Source: Penicillium oxalicum
Lineage: Eukaryota > Ascomycota > Eurotiomycetes > Eurotiales > Aspergillaceae
DNA length: 64,000 bases
Assembly (NCBI RefSeq): GCF_001723175.1
Contig: NC_064651.1
Span: forward strand, 248,001-312,000
Direction of reading: 5' to 3'
Every line of letters begins with the position of its first letter. The stretch's first letter is position 1. The position numbers and the translations under genes are program-made. The notes under the pieces are model-generated. The model did no database searches. It was not told the DNA's origin and saw only the letters and a list, made by a program, of their open reading frames with translations. Positions 54,407 to 64,000 of the stretch are shown one piece after another.

Positions 54407-55503
54407 AGCGCAAGCGTGGGCGCCCACGTAAGGAGGAAGTTGCAGCTCGGCATGCGGCCGCGGTAGCAGCGGCGATAGCGGCTGGTCTTCCCCCGCCACA
54501 GCCTGGACAGCCCTTCAACCCGAATGCTTCGGGGTCATTCCCTCAGATGACCATTGGTCCAGATGGGAAGCCGCAACTACCAAAGCGTAAACGTGGTCGT
54601 CCTCGCAAGGCCGATCAAATTGCGTGGGCGGAGCTGACTGGTCAGCCTTTGCCGCCACCGAAACCACGAAAGCCACCTACAGCTCCGAAAAAGAAGCCGG
54701 GCACCGGTCGCCCCCGGGGTCGACCCCGCAAAGCGGACGTGGCTGCCGCCGCAGCTGCCAAGGCAGCGGCAGCGGCCGCAGCCTCTGGTGAAGGTGCTAA
54801 GGATGGTGAGCAGAGTCAGGCCGATGGCAACGCTTCATCAAATGATCAGCCAGACGCCAATGGAGCTCAGAAGCGATCTGCACCGGCTGATGACGACTCG
54901 CGGAAACGGCCCTGCCCGACACCCCCATACCCTCAACAGGGTCAAGGTCAAGCCTCGGCTCAACAGCAGACACCACAGCTGCCCGCTCAAAGCCAAGCAC
55001 CGCCGCAACAACATAATCAAGGATTCTCAATGCAGCAGCAGCACCAGCAACATCACAACGGACTCGCGCAGACGCAGCGGCTTGCGCAGACAGGTCAGCA
55101 TATGGGCCAGCATCTTCAGCAACATGCTGCTCCGGGTCAGCAGCTCCCCATGCAGACCAGTCATCCAATGTCATTACCGCCGCATTTGCAAATGCACCAG
55201 CAGGGAGGCCTTCACGCTGCTCGACCCACGCAGAACCATCCGTACCTACAAAATCAAATGCCTTCCATGCAGTCGCCGATGCAACAGTCAACAATGCAAC
55301 TCCCGCAGCCAATTCACGGGCATTCGTCGCATTCTGGCCAGCAGCAGACACAAAATCAGCCACAAGTTCAGCCTGTGCAAGGACAACACTTTGGACAAGT
55401 TCGCCCTGCCGCGCAACAGCAGACCCGTGCTCCTCCACCGCCCGCGCCGCAACATCAGCATCAACACACCTTCCAGGTTCAGCTGCAACCCCAAACAACC
55501 TAG
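54397..55503 (+). CDS. Q-rich AT-hook protein, C-terminal part with three AT-hooks
   Basis: Open frame continuing the previous feature in another phase. It carries three AT-hooks (KRKRGRPRK twice and GRPRGRPRK) in the first ~120 residues, each the GRP core flanked by basic residues, which bind the minor groove of AT-rich DNA. An Ala-rich helix (about ADVAAAAAAKAAAAAAASGE) follows, then a long Gln/His/Pro/Met-rich tail to the TAG at 55501..55503. The frame opens after TGA 54373..54375 without an ATG before the first hook, so it needs the upstream part; this supports a one-base frameshift in the C run near 54396..54400. AT-hook proteins of this kind act in chromatin or transcription in the nucleus. 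Confidence 0.82.
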   Translation, partial: PPVKRKRGRPRKEEVAARHAAAVAAAIAAGLPPPQPGQPFNPNASGSFPQMTIGPDGKPQLPKRKRGRPRKADQIAWAELTGQPLPPPKPRKPPTAPKKKPGTGRPRGRPRKADVAAAAAAKAAAAAAASGEGAKDGEQSQADGNASSNDQPDANGAQKRSAPADDDSRKRPCPTPPYPQQGQGQASAQQQTPQLPAQSQAPPQQHNQGFSMQQQHQQHHNGLAQTQRLAQTGQHMGQHLQQHAAPGQQLPMQTSHPMSLPPHLQMHQQGGLHAARPTQNHPYLQNQMPSMQSPMQQSTMQLPQPIHGHSSHSGQQQTQNQPQVQPVQGQHFGQVRPAAQQQTRAPPPPAPQHQHQHTFQVQLQPQTT

Positions 55504-56845
55504 AAGGTGTGAGAAACGTCAATGACTTTATGCATTACGGTTACGGAGCCTTTTGATACCCTCGATATCAAAGTGTCAGTGCCTTTCTCTTCATTGTAGG
55601 CTCTTGTTGTTTTCGGTCCTGAACTTTCCACAGGGTCTGAGGTCCGCCCCTTCAAGTCTGAGCTCGTCGGACTATCTTTGCGTTTACTGACGTCTAATTT
55701 CTTTTTCTTCTTCTGTTTTGTTCTATTACGTTTTCATTTTAGCTTTGGTTTGTTCTTTTTTTTTCCACATACGCCCCTGCTTCTGATTTGACTATACGAC
55801 ATTTCTTTTGGCATAGCCTTACGTTCCTGTTTCACGATTTTGGATGGTACGGCGGCCAGTGGAATTTTGTTTTCTCTCCGACTGTTTCTGCTTTTCTTCG
55901 CGTGCATTTGTCCCTGTCACCTTTTTGTTTTCCGTACTTGCACCTGCTTCGGTCTTATTGTGTCTATTTGGTGTACCTGGTGTCTGGACCGCTTCTTCTT
56001 TTCCCTCCTCTCCGCCATCTTGCTCTTGCGTTGCCCCCTTCCCCCCCCCTGTTTTCTTCCTAGCCCGGATCCTTGCGTGTTTTTTCACTCTCGGCTCTCT
56101 TCGTTGGACGATTTTGCAACACACGCATATATAAGTAACGGTGTAGTACATACTCTTAATCTCATGAATTATCACATAGTGCCATGCGGTTTTAACTTGA
56201 ATCGTCACACATTCACATGACGTCTAGGCTATGTTCATTCTCATCTAGTTGAAACTGAGCTACACTCGGCGTACATGATACACGACAGTCATACATATAG
56301 GAGGTCCTTTTGGCTCTTGTTACTTGAACATCTTGAAACCAACGCTACAACCCCAGGAGGTAAATCATCATATTTGATCTTGGATTTTCATAGTTCTCGG
56401 ACATCCCTGGGCAGGCCATGGTCCGTAATTTAGGCGTATAATTATATACCTCTTCGCCATATTGAAACAGGCCAACACGCCCAAGTGTCCATTTAAATCA
56501 CAAAAAACCTCCATTAGGTCAGATACCTCATCAAGAACTGCTACAATGCCGCGAGGGACCTGGACATTGAAGTTGACCTTAGTAGATGGTAGATTATATG
56601 AATATTGTACATTGCTTTATCAATCATCATTTCATCTCTTTGAAGAGATGAATTTCTTCCAAATTTTTTTCTTCGTTTTCTTTTCTTTCTGCCTGTTTCA
56701 CCCTCTAAATCATCATGGTTCGAAAGAATAAAACTCACCCCCCTCTCACAAGCACAAGCAGCACAACAACAACAACCATTTTACATCATCGTATTTCCGT
56801 CCCCCGACTCCACTCCCATACTACCCCTTATCCCCTCCAAACATC
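55504..56845. other. Convergent 3' spacer, pyrimidine-rich
   Basis: T/C-rich region with no convincing gene on either strand, including a 9-C run at 56041. It holds the 3' UTRs of the AT-hook gene and of the regulator on the minus strand. Confidence 0.45.
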
Positions 56846-59707
56846 TCACAACCCATCAGTCTCCATCTCGCCAAATCGAAACTCATCACCAAACAGCATC
56901 TCCGAAGACGCATGTTCAAGTTCATACCCATCACAATACGCGGTGGTCGTAGTATCATTGACACCTTGCAAGGAATCTACACTTGGCCACTGCCCGCTTT
57001 TCATATCGATATTTAGCGCCGGGGCTAATTTTTTCATGAAGCCCTCGCAGAGGAGGAATACTCGTCTGGCGGCGGGATCGATAGAGGCCATGATGTGGAT
57101 TAGAGAGAGGCCGCGTTTGGCGCTGAGAATCACCGTTTGGATGTCTTTTGCTCCGAGGTCGAGGAAGTTGGGATGTGTTTGGTCCGAGGGGAGGGGGAGG
57201 GGGAAGGAAGGCTGGGGACTTGCGGAGGAAGATGAGGTGGATTTGGAGGCGGAGGTGGTGGAACTGCCTGTGTGCAGGAGGGGTGGACGGAGGGAGGAGA
57301 ATGCTGTGGAAGTTGTTCGCATTGAAGGAGTTGGGTATGGGGGGTTTTGTTGGTGGTGACGATGAGGATGATGATGATCACCTGGGCTTGATGACGAGGC
57401 TGTACCCGAGCCCGAGGCTGAGGCTGAGGCTGAGGCTGCACCCAAACTCGAACTCGGAGGTGTTATGAATGATAAACATAGCAAGAGTGCCGTTGTGGCT
57501 TGAACGATGAAATGGAGAACACCCCACCAGGGTGTCGCACGAATGATCCAGCTTAGATCGGCATCGTCCGGGATAATCGAGACGAGCGAGCAAGCCGACT
57601 GCAAACAATTCAGTGCCATCTCCTTACCAAGCTTCGTCGAATGAATCGAGTCATAGTTCAGCGATGTTGTGGGATTTTGATGAGAATGAGGCTGGGATAG
57701 ACACGGTCTGCAGAGCAAGATCCGCGCAGAGTAATAATTCAATGCGAACGAGACTTTTTCGCGCATGCATGGCGCGGAGAGATCTTGCAGCGCCGCAAAG
57801 TCCAAGTGCCAAGGTTTATCGTCGGAGATGATGAATTTGTAATGCGGCGAGAGTTTGGAGAGCCATTTGTCGAGTTGGAGACCGTATAATTGGAGACGGT
57901 ACTCTGTCGCGCTGGGCCCGTCACGGATCGCGTCGATACTGTAGATTTTGTTCAGAATGGCCTGTGCGATGAGCACGAGGTCGGTGCAGTGGTAGAAGTA
58001 TAAGGCTGGGGATGGAGGAGTGGACTTTAGTGACCGAAGCGGGTCATTTTGTGGCTGAGACTGCGTTTCAGGTTCGAAGAGGGTGTATTGGAGTTGAGAT
58101 TCGCGGTAATCTCGATCTTGAAGAAGATGGGAGACTTTGGGATGATCAAAGGTATCTTCTTCAAAGGGGAGAGAAGGCAAGGCGGAGCAGAGTCCTTCTC
58201 GAATACAGGATGCCCGGCCATGCATTGAGTTCAGGATGTGTTCAAGAGAGTAGATAGACCACCACAGGCGGCAGCGTGCCTCTTTGGAGGCGTCGTGTGT
58301 TCGGTCATCGGTGATATTCAGGTTGATTCCGAGCGATAAGGCGCCGCGGAGGGCCAATCCTGAGAATTTTGTTGCCCTGAATAAGCGTCAGTAAAATAAA
58401 TCTAAAAGGAAAAAGCAGTTAGGGGGGGGGGGGGGGATATGTGTGTGAGAGTGTGCTTGTAAGCCGGGGATATAAATGATACCTGTTAATCTGACCCAAC
58501 AGGAGCAAATAAACCGCCACCAGACACTCCAGTTGAATTTGCTGCAAGTCGGTATGCTCGAACAAAACCCCATCTCGCAGCCCCAATTGTCGCGCTCTCG
58601 CCAGATAGAAAAGTCCATCGCCCCAGGTAAACGGCAACTCCGGCTCCAGCAAGTTGCAATATCTCGACCCGATGGCAAAGACCATATTCAAAATGGCCAA
58701 CCACTTCCTCGGCGGCTGAATCACTTGTTCAAAGAATTGCCGATACTGCGCCGTAAAAGTCGACCTGCGCAGAATGCAAAACGTCGGATGGATAAATTTC
58801 ATGTACGCATCAAAGTACTTGTCGGCGATTTCACGCGGAGGGACGCCCAAGGGATCCAAGTTGGTGCGAACTCTGGGGATTTCCAAATCATCCAGATGGT
58901 AATTCATCATCGCCAAGGGGATTTCGCGGTCGTATTTCCTCGCCTGATCCGGGAGAATAATGTCCGGTATCTGAAGTGGACTTTGTGATTGCGATGTCGA
59001 GAAGACTGCCGAAGAAAGATCCGGACCGGCTTGGTTGTTCAGACTTTGCGGAGCCATATTTTTCTGCTCGATGTCGTTTTCGAGCCGTTGCATCCAAGCC
59101 ACTTCGGAATTCTTGCCAAAGAATCCCATGGCGCGAGTCGTTTCGTTGCGATTCAGATCTTCTTCCAACATGTCGATTGCTTCCAGGGATCCTCGTGAGG
59201 AATCCGAGTCAGAATCGTCCACAGCTGCGCTCTCATTACTCTTGGAAGGCTTGCGATCTTTGCTCTGACATTTCTGAATGGTGTTAATAAGCGGGCGTCT
59301 CCGGATCGAAAGGAGTGAGAACTCACCTTGAGCGCTTTTCGAATCTTCCTCGCCGTCGGCCCGTCCACTCTTCCCTCCAGATCCCTCAACAAGGACTCAT
59401 ACTCCTCCGTGCGTTTCGACAGCAACCCCAACAATTTTTGATCGCGAACCCGTTTAATGTCCTCATACACGCACTTGTTGTTTTGTGCCACGCATTGCCC
59501 ACAACTCGGTCGCGTGCCGTCGCATTTGGTCTTTCTCAAACGACACGTTTCGCAGGCTCTGGTCGAACGTCTCCGTGCACGATAGGCCGTTGAAGGCGCC
59601 AGACGTGGAATGGCGACTTTTTTGGAACTAGTAGTGTCGGCCATTGGAATCGAGGCGTGAGGCTGCTGGGGATGTGGTTCCAAGTTGGGAAATGTCGATG
59701 GGAACAT
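56846..59707 (-). CDS. Zn2Cys6 transcription factor with fungal-specific TF domain
   Basis: Three exons (59707..59327, 59273..58483, 58376..56846) with introns of 53 and 106 bases encode 900 aa. Residues 52-79 form a complete zinc cluster, [11 protein letters not shown]...CGQC...NKC, spaced CX2CX6CX6CX2CX6C and preceded by RARRRSTR. A coiled-coil linker follows ([20 protein letters not shown]). The middle domain shows [59 protein letters not shown] (across intron 2) and [17 protein letters not shown], typical of Fungal_trans regulators. A low-complexity Ser/His/Pro region (about 720-790) interrupts the C-terminal part. The first in-frame ATG is at 59705-59707; a later one at 59642-59644 is also possible. 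Intron 2 contains a 15-G run. Target genes unknown. Confidence 0.9.
58422..58436. repeat. 15-base poly-G tract in an intron
   Basis: 15 consecutive G on the + strand, thus poly-C in the transcribed intron 2 of the regulator, close to its 3' end. Confidence 0.85.
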
Positions 59708-60414
59708 TGCACCGGGGGATGCCCAGGATTCGCATGTCAACTGGTATTACAAGAGGACTGTTAAATAATTTGAATCGCGTGGACCTGGGTCAGATAAAAG
59801 TCAAGAGGTGGAGTGGATATATATGAGTGAGCATGCCGGGGGGCGTGAACGTGTGCAGGGAAAGGAATGGGAGGTACGATAATGTGTGCTTCTTCTAGTG
59901 TAAATTGATGGTGTTAAGGGAAGAATGATGTGACATCAGGCCTGTGCTCAACTCACAGTTGTAGATATTGGCCAAGAAACGGTGGAATCGAAATCAAGAT
60001 GGGGATAGTCAGTGTAATCAGATGTCCGTGAGTCGTAGGTGTGCATGGGCGAAATTGATATCAAATAGGTTCTTTACTACGATCAACCCAAGATCGACAG
60101 TAAGAGGCAGTAGTATGTTCAAATAGATAGCATTGAGATCAACCTCGCTTTCCTCTGTGCCAAATAGTGATTTCCTCCATAGATAAAAGAATCCTTCAGA
60201 CCGACTCGCGAACTGCCTCCACTCGAATGGATTAAGTCATCCGCCTCTCTCAGCCGCGAGAATGCCCGGCAGAAGCGCAGAAGGAAGGAGGGGGAAGGGC
60301 AGGCCTTTCTATTGTGGCGAGAGCACTGGACCGGTTTGACCACCATTGCTGGAGCGTTCCAGTTTTGCTCTTTGGGCCATATGATTATGTACGTACATCA
60401 CGAATGGAGACCAA

Positions 60415-60427
60415 GGGGGGGGGGGGG
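60415..60427. repeat. 13-base poly-G tract
   Basis: Thirteen consecutive G in non-coding DNA; length uncertain. Confidence 0.8.
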
Positions 60428-60973
60428 AACGGGAGAAGACCTGTGGTTCCAAAGCAAGAGGGGTCGAATTGTCGGCCAACCTACCTATCAGTAAGTCATG
60501 GTAGCTCTGTAGTCATATGTCACTGGAAGCACCGCAGCAGCGGTGCAGCCCCTCTGAGCACATTGGAACGGGAGGACGGCACTGGATTCGGATCTGGACC
60601 TGGACCTGGACCTGAACCTTTGTCCCTAAGAGGCAGTCATCGACAGTACGGTTGGATATGACAGATGGATCAGTGGGAGAGGAGAGCGGAGGACTCTCAA
60701 ACCGCAAGAATGTGGGTGAACAAAACCCACAATTTCTCACCTGTCATGAAGACAGATTCCTCAATGTGCGCTTTGGTCGAAAGCATTTCCAATGGAATCG
60801 ATAAAACCTAGAATCAGAATCGGGGGAGGGCTCGAGACAATCCATTCGAGAAACCGTCGCAGGGAGCGTAAAACATGGAGGTGGCGGATCGAGTCTGGCG
60901 GCAAAAAAAGAAAAAAGAGGTCAAGAACTCGGTTTCCAAGCGCTGACCCGTTTTGACGTCAGACCCCTTTCCA

Positions 60974-60985
60974 CCCCCCCCCCCC
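60974..60985. repeat. 12-base poly-C tract
   Basis: Twelve consecutive C in non-coding DNA; length uncertain. Confidence 0.8.
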
Positions 60986-61743
60986 ATAGGAAATGTTACC
61001 CATTCGGGCACATCCAGAATATGATTGATTCATGATTTTCTGCATGACAACCGAATCAGTACTCAGCATGGGGGGCAATCACACAGGTAGGTGGGGTCCG
61101 ACTTGATCTTTCAACTTGGAACGTAAGAAAGTTGAAAGAGTCGGTGGGTTCACCTGGTCCAGCTTGGAAGTCGAGCCAATGGGGACATGATGTGACTCCT
61201 GATCGTCGAGGGATCTGCTCCAGGAGGGAGACGAAAAAGGTGGTGCTTGAATCCAGTCTGACGGTGGGAACATGGGGATATGAGTCGGTGCTGATACAAG
61301 CGTGATATCATCCTCAGATCACGGGAGCAACGGTCATGCCGAAGGGTCGGTGCCAAGTCGAATGGACCATTTCTTCACGCTGAAGGGTGTGGGTTCAATC
61401 ACACTTGACTGTAACCCTCGATCGAGCTCACTTATTTTAATGGCACCAGTTTTTGACTCGTGAATGTTACTATTATCAGGTGCAATTGACATACTGCACA
61501 GGGCACACTCTAGCCCTGTCAACTGACCGTAGTGTCTCCTGGACTGCAGAAGCCGCAGGCGCAGAGAGTTTAGTTCATAAAACACCGAGGCTTCACCATA
61601 TCGGCAACAAGCTGCATTTTTGTACCCCGGTAGACTGTACATCATCACCTTCGCAGGGGCTGTCAAAATATTCCATCTGTCTGTTGATCAGGCTTAGACC
61701 AAGTCTCCTCGTCACCCATTACCCTCAACAGTAGATCAGAGCC

Positions 61744-64000
61744 TCATTCAAACCCAACAACTCGACTCCTTCTTCTCCTTCTCTCCGAAAACACATCGTC
61801 CTTGCCCAGACTCAGACTCTCATACCGGTCCAACATGTCCGACAATCCCAGACCAGAATACCCCTGTAGTCCACTCCCTTCCGTTTGGCCCGGAATCCCA
61901 TGATACTTCTTATCCTCATTAAGCTTCTCCAGCCCTTGCGCATACTCATCAAACCGGTCGTGACCCTGTGAGACGGCTTCTTCATCCAGCAGATCCTTCA
62001 ATTCGTCCGAGACCGCGCTCGAGTCCCGAATACGGCTGCCCTGCGCCTTGGCTCGCACCGATTGTCGGAAGAGGTGAAACAAGTTACGACCGAGCGCGGA
62101 TCGATTGGCCACGACCGATAGGGCACTGACGAGCGAGAGAAAGTCCCTGTCGAGCACGTCGAAAGATTCCTCTTCGATCATGACAAACAGAGCAAGATTA
62201 ATGGCGTACATGGCGAAATGGTGGGCGCGATTGAGGCCAAACTCGCGACGGTGCAGCCGTGTCAGTTGAGCAATGTGGCGCGCGGCAGTCTGAACAAGCT
62301 TTGAGGCGTCGTATTTGGACGCATGTTCGGCATCGGGATCGGGAGGTGGTGGGCTTTCAGGCGTCTTGGGCTCATCCGAATTCGTGGTGGACCTGTCACT
62401 TCCAGAGAAACATATGTATAAGTTGATAATGAGGGCATTGTAGCGCATTCTACAACTTATTAGCCAGGTTCATGTGGCTGCGAGATCAAGCGAAAAGATC
62501 CTATGAAACGAAGGAGAGCTGGATGCGGCAGGACTGACTTCAAAAGCATCAAGTGGGGAGGGATCTTCTCCCATTCGAAAATCTCCGGAAGAGATTCATG
62601 CCATCGTTGCAATCTCTGGTACAACTCATCGCGACTCTGCTCGTGCTGTGGGCCCAAGGTGCTCGAACGAGATGCAAACATGTTTCGCGAAATGTCGCGC
62701 GAGATCATCGATAGGTTACACATTTCACCAAAATAGAGACTCATGTATGAGGCCCTCGTGTCGCGATGAGATGGATATGGCATCCATTCGGATTGGTCGA
62801 CCAGCTGATCACGGTCTACCCGTTGCATATTGACGTGGTTGATGAGGCTGGGGCGGAGAAAACTCGTATGAATCATTCTGGGACTAGTGTCAGTCCACAG
62901 CTCGTGCCAATTCAAGTATCCTTTTCTTTCCCATGTCATGAATAAGAGGCTTGGATGACTCACGTATCCACGTTGAACAAACCCCAAGCCGTACGTCTGC
63001 ATGAAATGTCCATATCCTGAGACAATTGCTCCGACGTGATTTGAGGGCCCGAGTTTCCCACTAAACCCAGCGTTTCACCCATCCGGATAGCTTCGTGGAG
63101 CATCATGTAGCCCAGATCATCCTCGCGGGACATGGAGTATCTTTTGAAATGTTCAGTGGGGTGCTTCACTTTTGGAACCCTATAAAAAGGCTCATTGGGG
63201 CCGAGGCTTTGACAGACCTTTCATACAGCAGCAACAATCCCTGCAGTGTAGTCAGGCTGGGCTGTACAGGCAGCTCCCTCTTCAGCCTCTCGGCCTCGGC
63301 CAGGAAATCAGCTCCCTTGGAAGAAATGTCCCCCGGCACAACGTATGCCTCGGAAAGGTCCGAAAAATACTAACCAGGAAGGACAATCAGCGGATTCATC
63401 TCGGACAAGCATGATAAAAAAGAAGCACCAGGACCCTTCATTGGCACGAAGAACGATGAGGGAGAAACATCAATATAGGAAAAGGAATGGAACTGGGGGA
63501 GCTACTACCTACACAAGCATTGCTCAGGAGAGCGTTGACCAAGAACGGACTGCAAAATTGACTTGCCAGATCCGCGTTCGTCATATGCCTTAGGAACACT
63601 TCTTGATCGAGAAACGCGTTGAATGGATAGTCCCATGTAAAGTAGAGCGAGACCAGATGCGAAATGAGGTCGTCATCCCGAGTGACATTGGTCCACGGTC
63701 GTGCAGGGACTTTGATTGGGGCCTCATCACACAAGTAATGAATATCCATGACCTTGCGCCGAAAGGTCGGGGTGGTCCCTTCGACGTTAATCAGGTCACG
63801 CATACTCTCCAGCTTTGAAGCAGCATCCACCGAGCCCCGGCTGGAAGACGTGTCCAGGTCAGAGAGGGTCTCGTTGATGAATGCGCGGAGCTCGTCCGCG
63901 GAAGCATCATGGCGGATGATTTCAAGAAGATCGAGTGCTTTCCCTTCATCTGCTTCGCGGACCAATTTGAAAATGTCGTTCAAAAGGTCGCGATGGTAGG
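61744..64000 (-). CDS. Fungal-specific transcription factor, partial (runs off right edge)
   Basis: Five exons are visible (64000..63513, 63369..63218, 63140..62964, 62877..62539, 62449..61744) with introns of 143, 77, 86 and 89 bases. The part seen, about 620 residues, starts inside a helix (HRDLLNDIFKLVREADEGKA) right after where a zinc cluster is expected. It continues WDYPFNAFLDQEVFLRHM, FLVNALLSNAC/YFSDLSEAYVV, LQGLLLLYER/YSMSREDDLGYMML and AIRMGETLGLVG, then SCRRTAWGLFNVDT, PPHLMLLK/MRYNALIINLY and a conserved helical end. This is the Fungal_trans domain order of Zn2Cys6 regulators. The DNA-binding N-terminus lies beyond the window, so the class is inferred. The C-terminus is Arg-rich (SERRRRRSRVVGFE). 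Confidence 0.87.

Larger units (their letters stand above)
59708..61743. other. Intergenic DNA upstream of the regulator
   Basis: Two kilobases between two minus-strand regulators, so it holds the promoter of the first and 3' UTR of the second. No gene seen. Contains G13 at 60415..60427 and C12 at 60974..60985, and GGACCT-type short repeats near 60590..60615. Confidence 0.45.

Noticed and set aside
54797..55522. 240-codon minus-strand frame opposite the AT-hook gene
   Set aside because: Shadow of the GC- and CAG-rich coding strand, with no family resemblance.
1..64000. CRISPR arrays or bacterial-type operons
   Set aside because: No regularly spaced direct repeats with unique spacers were seen, and gene structure is eukaryotic throughout.

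Overview
The window is nuclear DNA of a filamentous ascomycete, most likely from Eurotiales (Aspergillus/Penicillium type). The evidence is short GT-AG introns of 50-140 bases with CTRAC-like branch sites, dispersed 5S rRNA genes of the fungal type, a tRNA-Ser(AGA), and typical fungal families: BTB proteins, Zn2Cys6 regulators, a GH28 rhamnogalacturonase, S1/P1 nuclease, DHA1 and sugar-type MFS transporters, and Snu13. Exon structures below were worked out by eye from splice signals, reading frame and family similarity. No database search was run.

Layout. 0.8-24 kb is ordinary gene space: a BTB protein with an internal repeat, a calcineurin-like phosphoesterase, a small uncertain gene, an FAD monooxygenase, a vWA protein, a secreted S1/P1 nuclease, an unrecognised protein with a basic tail, an ankyrin protein and a pyruvoyl-type decarboxylase resembling PsiD-like aromatic amino acid decarboxylases. 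24-28.5 kb is gene-poor. A DHA1 transporter follows at 28.5-30.2 kb.

30.4-40.3 kb looks like a degenerate accessory island bracketed by two doublets of 5S rRNA genes, all on the + strand, with two broken 5S copies inside. Between them are an intact four-exon VOC/glyoxalase gene, an intact-looking HNH nuclease-like gene, and three broken genes in a row: a metallophosphoesterase, an APH-type kinase and a DUF3445-type protein. Several lesions in the kinase are G-to-A changes of the kind left by RIP.

40.6-64 kb returns to housekeeping and conserved genes: SNU13, a secreted rhamnogalacturonase, an MFS transporter, a tiny Gly/Thr/Val 11-residue-repeat protein, tRNA-Ser, a ~1000-residue Q-rich AT-hook protein split by an apparent one-base frameshift, and two Zn2Cys6-type regulators on the minus strand. 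The second regulator runs off the right edge.

The window shows no operon or obvious secondary-metabolite cluster. The FAD monooxygenase, decarboxylase and transporters are kilobases apart and separated by unrelated genes. The most interesting items are the PsiD-like decarboxylase, the 5S-bracketed pseudogene island with compensatory 5S variants, the HNH gene inside it, and the frameshifted Q-rich AT-hook gene.
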